From: Spisula solida
Taxonomy: Eukaryota; Mollusca; Bivalvia; Venerida; Mactridae
DNA length: 64,000 nt
Direction of reading: 5' to 3'
Assembly (NCBI GenBank): GCA_947247005.1
Contig: OX365956.1
Span: 69,501 to 133,500, forward strand
Each line of letters starts with the position of its first letter. The stretch's first letter is position 1. The notes beneath the pieces were generated by a model, which worked only from the letters and a program-made list of their open reading frames with translations, was not told where the DNA came from and made no database searches. Positions 9,983-23,142 of the stretch are shown here, piece after piece. A program made the position numbers and the translations under genes.

Positions 9983-11306
9983 TGAGCATTTAGTCAGCTG
10001 AACCTCTTCATCTAATGAATGGAGCATTTAGTCAGCTGGCCCTCTTCATCTAATGAATGGAGCATTTAGTCAGCTGGCCCTCTTCATCTAATGAATGGAG
10101 CATTTAGTCAACTTGCCCTCTTCATCTAATGAATGGAGCATTTAGTCAGCTTGCCCTCTTCATCTAATGAATGGAGCATTTAGTCAGCTGGCCCTCTTCA
10201 TCTAATGAATGGAGCATTTAGTCAGCTGGCCCTCTTCATCTAATGAATGGAGCATTTAGTCAGCCGCCCTCTTCATCTAATGAATGGAGCATTTAGTCAG
10301 CTGGCCCTCTTCATCTAATGAATGGAGCATTTAGACAGCTGGCCCTCTTCATCTAATGAATGGAGCATTTAGTCAGCTTGCCCTCTTCATCTAATGAATG
10401 GAGCATTTAGTCAGCTTGACCTCTTCATCTAATGAATGGAGCATTTAGTCAGCTGGCCCTCTTCATCTAATGAATGGAGCATTTAGTCAGCTTGCCCTCT
10501 TCATCTAATGAATGGAGCATTTAGTCAGCTGGCCCTCTTCATCTAATGAATGGAGCATTTAGTCAGCTTGCCCTCTTCATCTAATGAATGGAGCATTTAG
10601 TCAGCTGGCCCTCTTCATCTAATGAATGGAGCATTTAGTCAGCTGGCCCTCTTCATCTAATGAATGGAGCATTTAGTCAGCTTGCCCTCTTCATCTAACG
10701 AATGGAGCATTTAGTCAGCTGGCCCTCTTCATCTAATGAATGGAGCATTGAGTCAGCTGGTTCCTCTTCATCTAATGAATGGAGCATTTAGTCAGCTGGC
10801 CCTCTTCATCTAATGAATGGAGCATTTAGTCAGCTGGTCCTCTTCATCTAATGAATTGAGCATTTAGTCAGCTGAACCTCTTCATCTAACGAATGGAGCA
10901 TTTAGTCAGCTGGCCCTCTTCATCTAATGAATTGAGCATTGAGTCAGCTGGTTCCTCTTCATCTAATAAATTGAGCATTTAGTCAGCTGGCCCTCTTCAT
11001 CTTATGAATGGAGCATTTAGTCAGCTGGTTCCTCTTCATCTAATGAATGGAGTATTTAGTCAGCTGGCCCTCTTCATCTAATGAATTGAGTATTTAGTCA
11101 GCTGAACCTCTTCATCTAATGAATTGAGCATTGAGTCAGCTGGTTCCTCTTCATCTAATGAATTGAGCATTTAGTCAGCTGGCCCTCTTCATCTAATGAA
11201 TGGAGCATTTAGTCAGCTGGCCCTCTTCATCTAATGAATGGAGCATTTAGTCAGCTAGGACTCTTCATCTAATAAATTGAGCATTGAGTCAGCTGGCCCT
11301 CTTTCT
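9983..11306 (+). repeat. 38-bp minisatellite, about 35 copies
   Basis: GGAGCATTTAGTCAGCTGGC with CCTCTTCATCTAATGAAT recurs every 38 bp. The left part is homogeneous; from about 10750 rightwards variants accumulate (TTGAGCAT, GGTTCCTC, CTGAACC), so the left and centre appear to be the recently expanded part. Confidence 0.93.
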
Positions 11307-12129
11307 CTAATTATTTCAAGGCTGAAAGCTGTCACATAAATTTTAGTAAATTCTCTGCTTTCAGTAAATTGAACAAACAATATTTGGTTCAATGATCTGA
11401 ATATGTTACATTTATACACATACTTTGTCACACTGCTTCTAGATAATACAATGATAGATATTAAATGTGAAAGAGATATATCATTCCCCATCAACAGATA
11501 ATAAGCAATAGTATATATATACAGGATATTATCTATAATGAGTGTTGATTTAGTATTGAATTTATGGAACAAGTTGAATGACACCAGCAAGCCTTGCTTT
11601 AATGGTTAAAATATTGACCATATATGGTTAGATACTTGGGAGATCACATGTAGTAAAATACTAGATCACATCTGATTGTGCCAAAATCACACAGTACTTA
11701 GGTGAGTGATTTGGTTACATGATAGGTCCTCTTGTTTTATCTATAGCCTATAGTGGAAGTTTTCTTGATTACCACTGTTGTTTATCTTTGTAATACTGTT
11801 TACCTTGTTAACTGGTTTAATTATGTGAGAATATTGATGTGTTTATGTAGTATTTACTCAGAGAGGAAAGACTGTTGGTTCATGCTCTGAGAGGAAACAC
11901 TGTTGGTTCATGCTCTGATTGTATTGTTTAATCTATGTTCTATATTCATGCCATTTAGTGATAAATCAAGGAAGACATTTTCTCCCTACATAGATCTATC
12001 ACTTATTCTCATTATTAGCCTCACAATCAGTACAAAATTCTCATAAAGTTATTGCAATGTCTTACACAATTACTCTGTGAGGTCATCACTCTATCTTTCA
12101 TAATGGTATAAATATGGTGGTTGGGGTTC
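11307..12129 (+). other. No gene recognised; small duplication
   Basis: Unique AT-rich sequence with a near-exact duplication of GTTGGTTCATGCTCTGAGAG around 11865-11920. Confidence 0.5.
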
Positions 12130-13797
12130 ACTGAAGGGTTTTGATTGGTTGATATATGGACGGCAGCACTGGGCTATGATTAATGGTGGCGGACATAATG
12201 TTTGGTTGATATATGGACGTCAGCACTGGGCTATGATAAATGGTGACGGACATAATGTTTGGTTGATGTAAGGATAGCAGCACTAGGCTATGATAAATGG
12301 TGACGGACATAATGTTTGGTTGATGTAAGGACGGCAGCACTAGGCTATGATAAATGGTGGCAGACATAATGTTTGGTTGATGTAAGGACGGCAGTACTAG
12401 GCTATGATAAATGGTGGCAGACATAATGTTTGGTTGATGTAAGGACGGCAGCACTAGGCTATGATTAATGGTGACGGACATAATGTTTGGTTGATGTAAG
12501 GACGGCAGCACTAGGCTATGATAAATGGTGACGGACATAATGTTTGGTTGATGTAAGGACAGCAGCACTAGGCTATGATAAATGGTGGCAGACATAATGT
12601 TTGGTTGATGTAAGGACGGCAGTACTAGGCTATGATAAATGGTGGCAGACATAATGTTTGGTTGATGTAAGGACAGCAGCACTAGGCTATGATAAATGGT
12701 GGCATACATAATGTTTGGTTGATGTAAGGACGGCAGTACTAGGCTATGATAAATGGTGGCATACATAATGTTTGGTTGATGTAAGGACAGCAGTACTAGG
12801 CTATGATTAATGATGACGGACATAATGTTTGGTTGATGTAAGGACAGCAGTACTAGGCTATGATTAATGGTGGCATACATAATGTTTGGTTGATGTAAGG
12901 ACAGCAGTACTAGGCTATGATTAATGGTGACGGACATAATGTTTGGTTGATGTAAGGACGGCAGTACTAGGCTATGATAAATGGTGGCATACATAATGTT
13001 TGGTTGATGTAAGGACAGCAGTACTAGGCTATGATTAATGGTGACGGACATAATGTTTGGTTGATGTAAGGACAGCAGCACTAGGCTATGATAAATGGTG
13101 GCATACATAATGTTTGGTTGATGTAAGGACAGCAGTACTAGGCTATGATAAATGGTGACGGACATAATGTTTGGTTGATGTAAGGACAGCAGCACTAGGC
13201 TATGATAAATGGTGGCATACATAATGTTTGGTTGATGTAAGGACGGCAGTACTAGGCTATGATAAATGGTGGCATACATAATGTTTGGTTGATGTAAGGA
13301 CGGCAGTACTAGGCTATGATAAATGGTGGCATACATAATGTTTGGTTGATGTAAGGACGGCAGCACTAGGCTATGATAAATGGTGGCATACATAATGTTT
13401 GGTTGATGTAAGGACGGCAGCACTAGGCTATGATAAATGGTGGCAGACATAATGTTTGGTTGATGTAAGGACAGCAGCACTAGGCTATGATAAATGGTGG
13501 CAGACATAATGTTTGGTTGATGTAAGGACGGCAGTACTAGGCTATGATAAATGGTGGCAGACATAATGTTTGGTTGATGTATGGACGGCAGTACTAGGCT
13601 ATGATAAATGGTGACAGACATAATGTTTGGTTGATGTATGGACGGCAGTACTAGGCTATGATTAATGGTGACGGACATAATGTTTGGTTGATGTAAGGAT
13701 AGCAGCACTAGGCTATGATAAATGGTGACAGACATAATGTTTGGTTGATGTATGGACGGCAGTACTAGGCTATGATAAATGGTGACAGACATAATGT
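12130..13797 (+). repeat. 57-bp minisatellite, about 29 copies (source of a spurious 554-codon ORF)
   Basis: Unit contains ATAATGTTTGGTTGATGTAA, GGACGGCAG and ACTAGGCTATGATAAATGGT. On the minus strand 57 bp equals 19 codons without a stop, giving a 554-residue ORF of IYHSLVLPSLHQPNIMS-type repeats. No domain, splice context or codon bias supports expression. Variant units (GGTGACGGAC, GGTGGCATAC, GGTGGCAGAC) are interleaved, suggesting block duplications. Confidence 0.92.
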
Positions 13798-13830
13798 TAT
13801 GGTTTAAACATCATCATTCGGAGATTTCAC

Positions 13831-13831
<1 letters not shown>

Positions 13832-13861
<30 letters not shown>
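13832..13861 (+). repeat. (TGC)10 trinucleotide microsatellite
   Basis: Ten uninterrupted TGC triplets, 35 bp after the end of the 57-bp array. Not in any recognised coding frame. Confidence 0.97.
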
Positions 13862-14047
13862 AGGCTTTCTATGTGAGAATTTGGTTAATCACTCATCTTG
13901 GATTTACTGAATAAATCTTTAAGTGAAATATGATTAATCTGTCTGAACTAAAATCCTTGTTTGTTATGGTTAAGAGCAGGTAAAGCTCAGGGTGTATCTA
14001 TACAACACTGCTTTTGGTAAAAACTGTATTTTATGTGTCTTTGGTGG
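13862..14047 (+). other. No feature recognised
   Basis: Unique spacer between the microsatellite and a degenerate array. Confidence 0.5.
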
Positions 14048-14229
14048 CTTCATACAAGTGTCATATTAAGGGCTTCATACTAACATGTCACTTAAGGGGT
14101 TTCATACAAAAGTGTCACATTAGGGGTTTCATACAATAGTTTCACTTAAGGGGCGCCTAACAAATGTGTCACTTTTAGGACTTCATACAAAAGAGTGACT
14201 TAAGGGTTTCATACACTTAACATGTCAGA
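14048..14229 (+). repeat. Degenerate ~31-bp repeat, about 6 copies
   Basis: Recurring GGGGTTTCATACAA and GTGTCACTTAAG motifs with many substitutions and length changes; an older, decayed minisatellite. Confidence 0.75.
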
Positions 14230-14964
14230 GGTTTTGTGGTATCAATAGGTGGCCATTGAAACACATAAACAGCATAAGAGACTAGTAGGCTAGGTAAATT
14301 GTCTTTGTAAAGAAATATTGAAATTAAGCATCTAAAATAGAAAGCATATTCTCTTACACCATATAAGGCTGATAATGCTTCACAAAGTGCTTCAGGGAAA
14401 ATTTTGTCTGAAAGCAATAAATTATTTTGCAAATTATGTGAATTCATATTTAAAGTTTCACAATTATTACAATACTAAAATGCATCCATTTGGGAAATTT
14501 AATGTGTCTGGATTTGGTATGTGGGAATGATTGCATATGTTGGAAGCATTGAACTTTCATTGGGGGATATGTCATGATTTGAATCTAGTAATTTCCGTCC
14601 TTGCATGTGTCATTGAACCTTGTCTGATGATTGGTGGTGGTGAACAACTTGCTGATTCTTAAATTGATTCATATACTAGAATCATACTTCTAAATTAGCT
14701 TTACAAATTTCTGCACAATTCTCTATGGCCTTGTTTATTTTGTTATATTTATTGATGACCACTTTCTGTCAATGCCTGGACAACATTCCGGTGAATGTAA
14801 AATCCTTCAAGGACAAACACTTGCAAAGCTAGTTTGTGTCTTGCTATCTTATGCAGATACTTAAATTCACAGCAAAAAACTAAATGTCTGTTTTCTCAAA
14901 CAAAAAAGTTTTCAATTAATTTGTGGCATTTAAATTAAACCAACTGCAATAAATTACATTTTGA
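14230..14964 (+). other. No feature recognised
   Basis: Unique AT-rich sequence; no exon, TE or repeat recognised. Confidence 0.5.
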
Positions 14965-15150
14965 TGATTGTGGAATCTGTATCACTTTGCTTGACATTTG
15001 TGGAATCTGTATCACTTTGCTTGACATTTGTGGAATCTGTATCACTTAGCTTGACATTTGTGGAATCTGTATCACTTTGCTTGACATTTGTGGAATCTGT
15101 ATCACTTTGCTTGACATTTGTGGAATCTGTATCACTTTGCTTGACATTTA
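14965..15150 (+). repeat. 30-bp minisatellite, 6 copies
   Basis: TGTGGAATCTGTATCACTTT then GCTTGACATT, nearly identical in all six copies. It leaves ORFs open on both strands (89 and 111 codons), neither credible. Confidence 0.93.
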
Positions 15151-16446
15151 TTTTGGAGATTAGCATATGTTCAATATTATCTAATATATTAGCAGATGGC
15201 TTAACTGGTAACTTCAATTTCTGTTCATAATTATCTACAAGAGACCACAAGATAGAATCAAAGTACTGTAAGCATTGTGTAGGCATCAATAGTTTGAATC
15301 ATAGAGAGACATTGTTGTACATTGTTGTACATTGTTGCCAAAACTAAATGTTGTCAGCACTATTTCTGTGTTCTAATCCTAATAAAACTTTTTCAGATCT
15401 GACTTAAAGAGTTCTTCATGCAAATTAATTTAGTGTTAGTTACTTTAGCCCAAGTTCTTTATGCTACAGATTTAAAAGTCCTTTGTCTCTTAAATTCTCC
15501 TATGAAATGATAAAGTTGTCCCATTTTTACAGTATTGTCAGTTAAAGCACTTTCTGTTCATATAAATGTGGCAAAAGGTTGAGTAATTATACCTCAGAAT
15601 GTTTGTATTGATTTCTCCATAAATTTGTACATCTTCGTAATCTTAGATTGTTATTGTTATTAAACACTGTGATAACTTGCTTATTGTGTATAATTACCAG
15701 AATGTGATAAAATTGTTTCTGTAAAAATCTATAATTCCTTACCATAAGATTTGTTGATCAAGCTTAGAACTATTCATTTGTAAATGATTTGAAGAATGTT
15801 AAGATAAGAACGCTTGACATCTCAGTTGATAGCAAATGTTTCACCAAATATGTTATGTAATATTCTTAGATGTTACAGAATTTAAGCAAGATTTTACTGA
15901 CATCAATAATAACTCTGAATAACCCTAACCCTCATTCAGCATTTACATTGTTAGGCTACTACTGTAAGAAATATTTGAAAACTGAGATTTCTATAATGAT
16001 AAATTTATAATGTTGCCCAGACTGTAATCAGGTCTAAGCTGTTTTTGTCTGAGAACAAGTTCAAAATTATAAGAACAATAGTTAGAGTTGAAGGTTGTAT
16101 TTACTGTAAATAATTATGTTATCCAATATATCTCCATTATGGTAACCCAATTATTTATATAGAATGGTTATATCAACATTTGATTCCTTGTCTTGGTTAA
16201 TAAAGTATTGTGTCATTTAATGTTGATGTATAGACCTCTGACTAGTGGTCAGTCGGATGTAATATTTTACAATAGATTGGTATATAAATCAGTACATCTC
16301 ACGTTGCCATTAGTGTTGGTTTTACCTAATCACTGCTATGTGATTTACTTGATATTTGGGTTGAAGTCTTGTTACTTAATGACAAATACACAGTAAATGT
16401 TCTATAGTGTTCTATACAGTACAGTTGTACTGTTCAAACTAGGAAT
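15151..16446 (+). other. No gene recognised; 11-bp triplication
   Basis: 1.3 kb of AT-rich unique sequence. GTTGTACATT recurs three times near 15309-15340, and a single TAACCCTAACCCT lies near 15920. Nothing else was seen. Confidence 0.5.
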
Positions 16447-16772
16447 ACAGTACAGATATACAGGGTATATGTTCTAATCATTCCAGCTTCCCTCTTACAT
16501 CAAATATATGTCAACCATTGCTTCAGTGTCAGGGCCTCAGGTAGTTATAATCTATACAGTACAGATGTACCGGGTATATGTTCTAATCATTCCAGCTTCC
16601 CTCTTACATCAAATATATGTCAACCATTGCTTCAGTGTCAGGGCCTCAGGTAGTTATAATGTATACAGTACAGATATACATGGTATATGTTCTCATCATT
16701 CCAGCTTCCCTCTTACATCAGCTATATGTCAACCATTGCTTCAGTGTTAGGTCCTCAGGTAGTAATAATGTA
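16447..16772 (+). repeat. 109-bp tandem repeat, 3 copies
   Basis: GGTATATGTTCTAATCATTC, ATATATGTCAACCATTGC and CAGGGCCTCAGGTAG recur with a 109-bp spacing; the third copy is slightly diverged (CTCATC, GTTAGG). Confidence 0.9.
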
Positions 16773-17045
16773 TTCCATTATAAAAGAAACACTCCCATAA
16801 GGATTGGAACCATTGTAAAGTCTGGAAATAGCATATTGCTTCTGAGTTTTAACCAAGCTTGAAAACTTGAATTATGATGAATGATAAATTACAATTTTCT
16901 TTGCTTTCACCAGAAAAGATTCACTACAGAACTCTGGACTATTGCAATGGGGAGTGTTTGGTGTATATAATCTGGACACCAACATTTGTTGCACTTCACA
17001 ATGTGTCTCAGAGAATTACAATTTTAATATTGGGTCACTTGATCA
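16773..17045 (+). other. No feature recognised
   Basis: Unique sequence between two arrays. Confidence 0.5.
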
Positions 17046-17905
17046 TTATATAAACAATACTGCAGCACCAATTAGTGAATTATGTATTTTTTATATAAAC
17101 AATACTGCAGCATCAATTAGTGAATTATGTATCTTTTATATAAACAATACTGCAGGGTCAATTAGTGAATGATGCATCTTTTATATAAACAATACTGCAG
17201 CATCAATTAGTGAATTATGTATCTTTTATATAAACAATACTGCAGCATCATGCAATTAGTGAATTATGTATCTTTTATATAAACAATACTGCATCATGCA
17301 ATTAGTGAATTATGTATCTTTTATATAAACAATACTGCATCATGCAATTAGTGAATTATGTATCTTTTATATAAACAATACTGCAACATCAATTAGTGAA
17401 TTATGTATCTTTTATATAAACAATACTGCAACATCAATTAGTGAATTATGTATCTTTTATATAAACAATACTGCATCATGCAATTAGTGAATTATGTATC
17501 TTTTATATAAACAATACTGCAGCGTCAATTAGTGAATTATGTATCTTTTATATAAACAATACTGCAGCATCAATTAGTGAATTATGTATCTTTTATATAA
17601 ACAATACTGCATCATGCAATTAGTGAATTATGTATCTTTTATATAAACAATACTGCAGCGTCAATTAGTGAATTATGTATCTTTTATATAAACAATACTG
17701 CAGCGTCAATTAGTGAATTATGTATCTTTTATATAAACAATACTGCAGCATCAATTAGGGAATTGTGTATCTTTTATCTGACCAATACTGCAGCATCAAT
17801 TAGTGAATTATGTATCTTTTATCTGACCAATACTGCAGCTTGAATGAATCAATTATGTATCTTTTATATAAACAATACTGCAGCGTCAATTAGTGAATTG
17901 TATGT
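17046..17905 (+). repeat. 45-bp minisatellite, about 19 copies
   Basis: ATAAACAATACTGCAGCATC plus AATTAGTGAATTATGTATCT. Several units contain CATCATGCAATT instead of CAGCATCAATT, changing length slightly; CTGACCAATAC variants cluster near the right end. Confidence 0.92.
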
Positions 17906-18505
17906 TTCAATCAAGAAAGTATCTGATTTATTTCAACATTATTTATTTTGTTGATACTAATCATTCATCTTTGCTCTCTCCGACTTAAGTTAAGTGATTA
18001 AGGGCTGATTAAAAAGTAAGCACTGAATTAATAGATACTGATCAGTGAAGATTTTGTAAATGGTTTTTCCTTGATCCTGATAACAGACATACTGCACTCA
18101 AAGTTTACATTATCTACATAATGTCGTAAAATTTTCATGTGATGTTTAATTTTGTAGATTTTGGTTACTTTGTAGGGTACTTTAAATTCATGGATTTAAT
18201 AAATAGAAATGTCAAACCCCTAATGTTTATGAATTACCATTGTTTATGATTTCTTCAGAATTGATTTTATGATCAATTACATGTTCTGATATTTATGTAA
18301 AATTAATTCCCCACATATGACAGTGTTGTGAATGTTGTATGAACATTGTTACATTGTTTGGTTCATACAGATTTGGTTGTTAATCTACATTTCTCTGAAC
18401 TAGTATGTGTGTAAGCTGGAGGATAGAATAAGCTAATCTGGCAACATTTTCATTAACATCCTTATCTCTAAGACTTCTTCCAATGGTTTCTTGATCTATA
18501 ACCTT
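17906..18505 (+). other. No feature recognised
   Basis: AT-rich unique intronic sequence. Confidence 0.5.
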
Positions 18506-18724
18506 GAATGAAGCTGTTATACCTTATCTACAGCTGGGGGAATGAAGCTGTTATACCTTATCTACAGCTGGGGGAATGAAGCTGTTATACCTTATCTACA
18601 GCTGGGGGAATGAAGCTGTTATACCTTATCTACAGCTGGGGGAATGAAGCTGTTATACCTTATCTACAGCTGGGGGAATGAAGCTGTTATACCTTATCTA
18701 CAGCTGGGGGAATGAAGCTGTTGT
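18506..18724 (+). repeat. 34-bp minisatellite, about 6.5 identical copies
   Basis: GAATGAAGCTGTTATACCTT then ATCTACAGCTGGGG. The copies are identical, which points to very recent expansion. Confidence 0.95.
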
Positions 18725-18940
18725 AGTATGATGATATTTCCCTGAGAATGAACAAGTTTCAAGGTCTGATGAAAAAAAAGATGTATGAATATTAAAGATA
18801 CTAGTTAATATCTTTATCATAGTTTTTCATTACTTTGTTTTATTTCTTACTTTGACCAAGAACAGGCATGAGCATCTTGATTAGGCCATCTGCACCATCT
18901 GTTCAGAATTTTGTACATTATGTCTCTTCCTGAATATATT

Positions 18941-21900
18941 GTCCGCATCAGTGCCCAGAATGTAAAACCCTTCCTGTATGCAGTGTCCGCATCAGTGCCC
19001 AGAATGTAAAACCCTTCCTGTATGCAGTGTCCACATCAGTGCCCTGAATGTAAAACCCTTCCTGTATGCAGTGTCCGCATCAGTGCCCTGAATGTAAAAC
19101 CCTTCCTGTATGCAGTGTCCGCATCAGTGCCCTGAATGTAAAACCCTTCCTGTATGCAGTGTCCGCATCAGTGCCCTGAATGTAAAACCCTTCCTGTATG
19201 CAGTGTCCGCATCAGTACCCAGAATGTAAAACCCTTCCTGTATGCAGTGTCCGCATCAGTACCCAGAATGTAAAACCCTTCCTGTATGCAGTGTCCGTAT
19301 CAGTACCCAGAATGTAAAACCCTTCCTGTGTGTAGTGTCCGCATCAGTGCCCCGAATGTAAAACACTTCCTGTAAGCAGTGTCCGCATCAGTGCCCCGAA
19401 TGTAAAACCCTTCCTGTATGCAGTGTCCGCATCAGTGCCCAGAATGTAAAACCCTTCCTGTATGCAGTGTCCGCATCAGTGCCCAGAATGTAAAACCCTT
19501 CCTGTATGCAGTGTCCGCATCAGTGCCCAGAATGTAAAACACATCCTGTATGCAGTGTCCGCATCAGTGCCCAGAATGTAAAACCCTTCCTTTATGCAGT
19601 GTCCGCATCAGTGCCCAGAATGTAAAACACTTCCTGTATGCAGTGTCCGCATCAGTGCCCTGAATGTAAAACCCTTCCTGTTTGCAGTGTCCGCATCAAT
19701 GCCCCGAATGTAAAACACTTCCTGTAAGCAGTGTCTGCATAAGTGCCCCGAATGTAAAACCCTTCCTGTGTGCAGTGTCCGCATCAGTGCCCTCAAATGT
19801 AGAACCCTTCCTGTATGCAGTGTCCGCATCAGTGCCCTCAAATGTAGAACCCTTCCTGTGTGTAGTGTTCGCATCAGTGCCCCGAATGTTAAACCCTTCC
19901 TGTGTGTAGTGTCCGCATCAGTGCCCCGAATGTTAAACCCTTACTGTATGCACCGCATCAGTGCCCTGAATGTAAACCCTTACTGTATGCACCGCATCAG
20001 TGCCCTGAATGTAAACCCTTACTGTAAGCAGTGTCCGCATCAGTACCCAGAATGTAAAACCCTTCCTGTGTGTAGTGTTCGCATCAGTGCCCGAATGTTA
20101 AACCCTTCCTGTGTGTAGTGTCCGCATCAGTGCCCGAATGTTAAACCCTTCCTGTGTGTAGTGTCCGCATCAGTGCCCCGAATGTTAAACCCTTCCTGTG
20201 TGTAGTGTCCGCATCAGTGCCCCAAATGTAAAACCCTTCCTGTGTGTAGTGTTCGCATCAGTGCCCGAATGTTAAACCCTTCCTGTGTGTAGTGTCCGCA
20301 TCAGTGCCCCGAATGTAAAACCCTTCCTGTTTGCAGTGTCCGCATCAGTGCCCTGAATGTAAAGCCCTTCCTGTATGCAGTGTCCGCATCAGTGCCCTGA
20401 ATGTAAAACCCTTCCTGTATGCAGTGTCCGCATCAGTACCCTGAATGTAAAACCCTTCCTGTATGCAGTGTCTGCATCAGTGCCCTGAATGTAAAACCCT
20501 TCCTGTGTGTAGTGTCTGCATCAGTGCCCTGAATGTAAAACCCTTCCTGTATGCAGTGTCCGCATCAATGCCCAGAATGTAAAACACTTCCTGTATGCAG
20601 TGTCCGCATCAGTGCCCTGAATGTAAAACCCTTCCTGTATGCAGTGTCCACATCAGTACCCAGAATGTAAAACACTTCCTGTAAGCAGTGTCCGCATCAA
20701 TGCCCAGAATGTAAAACACTTCCTGTATGCAGTGTCCGCATCAGTGCCCCGAATGTTAAACCCTTCCTGTATGCAGTGTCCGCATCAGTGCCCCGAATGT
20801 AAAACCCTTCCTGTATGTAGTGTCCGCATCAGTACCCAGAATGTAAAACACTTCCTGTAAGCAGTGTCCGCATCAATGCCCAGAATGTAAAACACTTCCT
20901 GTATGCAGTGTCCGCATCAGTGCCCCGAATGTTAAACCCTTCCTGTATGCAGTGTCCACATCAGTGCCCCGAATGTTAAACCCTTACTGTAAGCAGTGTC
21001 CGCATCAGTGCCCAGAATGTAAAACCCTTCCTGTGTGTAGTGTCCGCATCAGTGCCCCGAATGTTAAACCCTTACTGTAAGCAGTGTCCGCATCAGTGCC
21101 CTGAATGTAAAACCCTTCCTGTATGCAGTGTCCGCATCAGTGCCCCGAATGTTAAACCCTTACTGTAAGCAGTGTCCGCATCAGTGCCCTGAATGTAAAA
21201 CCCTTCCTGTGTGCAGTGTCCGCATCAGTGCCCAGAATGTAAAACACTTCCTGTATGCAGTGTCCGCATCAGTGCCCCGAATGTTAAACCCTTACTGTAA
21301 GCAGTGTCCGCATCAGTGCCCTGAATGTAAAACCCTTCCTGTGTGTAGTGTCCGCATCAGTGCCCCGAATGTTAAACCCTTCCTGTATGCACCGCATCAG
21401 TGCCCTGAATGTAAAACCCTTCCTGTATGCAGTGTCCGTATCAGTGCCCTGAATGTAAAACCCTTCCTGTATGCAGTGTCCGCATCAGAGCCCTGAATGT
21501 AAAACCCTTCCTGTATGCAGTGTCCGCATCAGTACCCAGAATGTAAAACCCTTCCTGTATGCAGTGTCCGCATCAGTGCCCCGAATGTAAAACCCTTCCT
21601 GTATGTAGTGTCCACATCAGTGCCCTGAATGTAAAACCCTTTCTGTTTGCAGTGTCCGCATCAGTCCCAGAATGTAAAACCCTTCCTGTATGCAGTGTCC
21701 GCATCAGTGCCCTGAATGTAAAACCCTTCCTGTTTGCAGTGTCCGCATCAGTCCCAGAATGTAAAACCCTTCCTGTTTGCAGTGTCCGCATCAGTGCCCT
21801 GAATGTAAAACACTTCCTGTGTGTAGTGTCCGCATTAGTGCCCTGAATGTAAAACACTTCCTGTAAGCAGTGTCCGCATCAGTGCCCTGAATGTAAAACA

Positions 21901-22072
21901 CTTCCTGTGTGTAGTGTCCGCATTAGTGCCCTGAAGTAAAACCCTTCCTGTTTGCAGTGTCCGCATCAGTTCCCTGAATGTAAACCCTTTATGTATGCAG
22001 TGTACGTATTAGTGCCCTGAATGTAAAACCCTTCCTGTATGCAGTGTCCGCATCAGTGCCCCGAATGTAAAA
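18941..22072 (+). repeat. 44-bp minisatellite, about 71 copies (3.1 kb)
   Basis: TGTAAAACCCTTCCTGTATG, CAGTGTCCGCATCAGTGCCC and AGAA/TGAA/CGAA junctions recur every 44 bp. Short units (missing AGTGTC, or GTCCCAGAA) and variant runs (GTGTGTAGTG, TTACTGTAAGC) recur in the same order in several places, so multi-unit blocks were copied. Many ORFs of 75-122 codons on both strands are by-products. Confidence 0.95.
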
Positions 22073-22824
22073 TAACGTCATTGAAAACGGATCATTGTTA
22101 CAGAAATATCATGGAATTTGTTTCATGAAACAAATATGAACTTAATGAACTCAAAATTCTATACTTTCTGTTGTCATTTCCAGGAAATAAATGTTTTCAT
22201 GTCATGGTAAATCCAGATCTTTGTTCTTAACAGTCTGCAGTAATTCAACATGTCTCCTTACTCTTTCCATGTGTCAACTTTTATTCTTCATATTCTGCGT
22301 GTTTTATCTACATCTGCCAATTTTCTTCATTATATCTTTAGTTGACATTTGATTTCTATGAACATCAGATTATTGCAGTCAGGCTTCATGATTGATACAA
22401 CAACCTTGGAAGGAATATTAATAATCTTGTGTGTTATCTCCCCAGGGAATTAAACTCATTGGTAACTTTGAAACGTACAGTATTATACGTGATGTGGGGG
22501 ATAAGTAGTTTTATGTACCATTAGGTAATTATGGTGCCTGTCTTATTGGCCTTGTAAAGTATGCTCAGTGGATGTTGAAGTTCTTGGTAACAAACATGAC
22601 CATTTAGTATCAAAAACAATTTTACTCAAGATGACTTACTATGTGTTTTAAGTTTTTCTATCATTTAGCCTCTTGGAATTCCATGAAAGTATGTTACCAA
22701 ACATTACACTTTACAGAGACAATTTAGACTACAGCAATTAAGTACTAAAGGTAGTTTTTTCTACCAAAATATTTCTCTACCAGCACAAGAGACTGACCAC
22801 TGGAAGATTTAATGGTTATCTCCT
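22073..22824 (+). other. No feature recognised
   Basis: AT-rich unique sequence, 0.75 kb. Confidence 0.5.
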
Positions 22825-23025
22825 CTTTGATGGTTTCTGTTCAATGACTCAAGAACGCTTTGCCCAAGGATCTTCAAACTTTACATGGAGGTTGGTCATC
22901 AACAGTAGATGATCCCTATTGATTTTGGGGACAGTAGGTCAAAGGTCAAGGTCACTGTGACATTTACAATTTTTGACTCTGGGGCTGCCATGGGGGCATA
23001 CATTCTTTACAAACATCTCTTGTTA
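22825..23025 (+). mobile_element. Dispersed bivalve-type repeat with AGGTCA half-sites
   Basis: Contains CAATGACTCAAGAACGCTTT, CAAACTTTACATGGAGGTTG, a GGTCAAAGGTCAAGGTCA core and the end TTTACAAACATCTCTTGTT. I recognise this as an abundant interspersed repeat of bivalve genomes; its class is uncertain to me. Boundaries are approximate. A much decayed relative may lie at about 59465-59640. Confidence 0.6.
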
Positions 23026-23142
23026 TTGTTACAGTGACTGACCACTGAAACATCTACTGGTAATTGTTACAGTGACTGACCACTGAAACATCTACTGGTA
23101 ATTGTTACAGTGACTGACCACTGAAACATCTACTGGTAATTG
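23026..23142 (+). repeat. 38-bp tandem repeat, 3 copies
   Basis: GTTACAGTGACTGACCACTG then AAACATCTACTGGTAATT, three copies directly abutting the dispersed repeat. A related GAGACTGACCACTGGAAG lies at about 22788, on the repeat's other side. Confidence 0.9.

Noticed and set aside
12128..13792. 554-codon minus-strand ORF as a protein-coding gene
   Set aside because: Pure translation of a 57-bp minisatellite; no non-repeat domain, no splice context, variants scattered.
15300..15340. GTTGTACATT triplication as a regulatory site
   Set aside because: Too short and isolated; simple slippage.
15917..15932. Interstitial telomere sequence
   Set aside because: Only two TAACCC units; expected by chance in this composition.
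18941..22072. CRISPR-like array
   Set aside because: Units are contiguous 44-bp repeats without unique spacers, in animal DNA.
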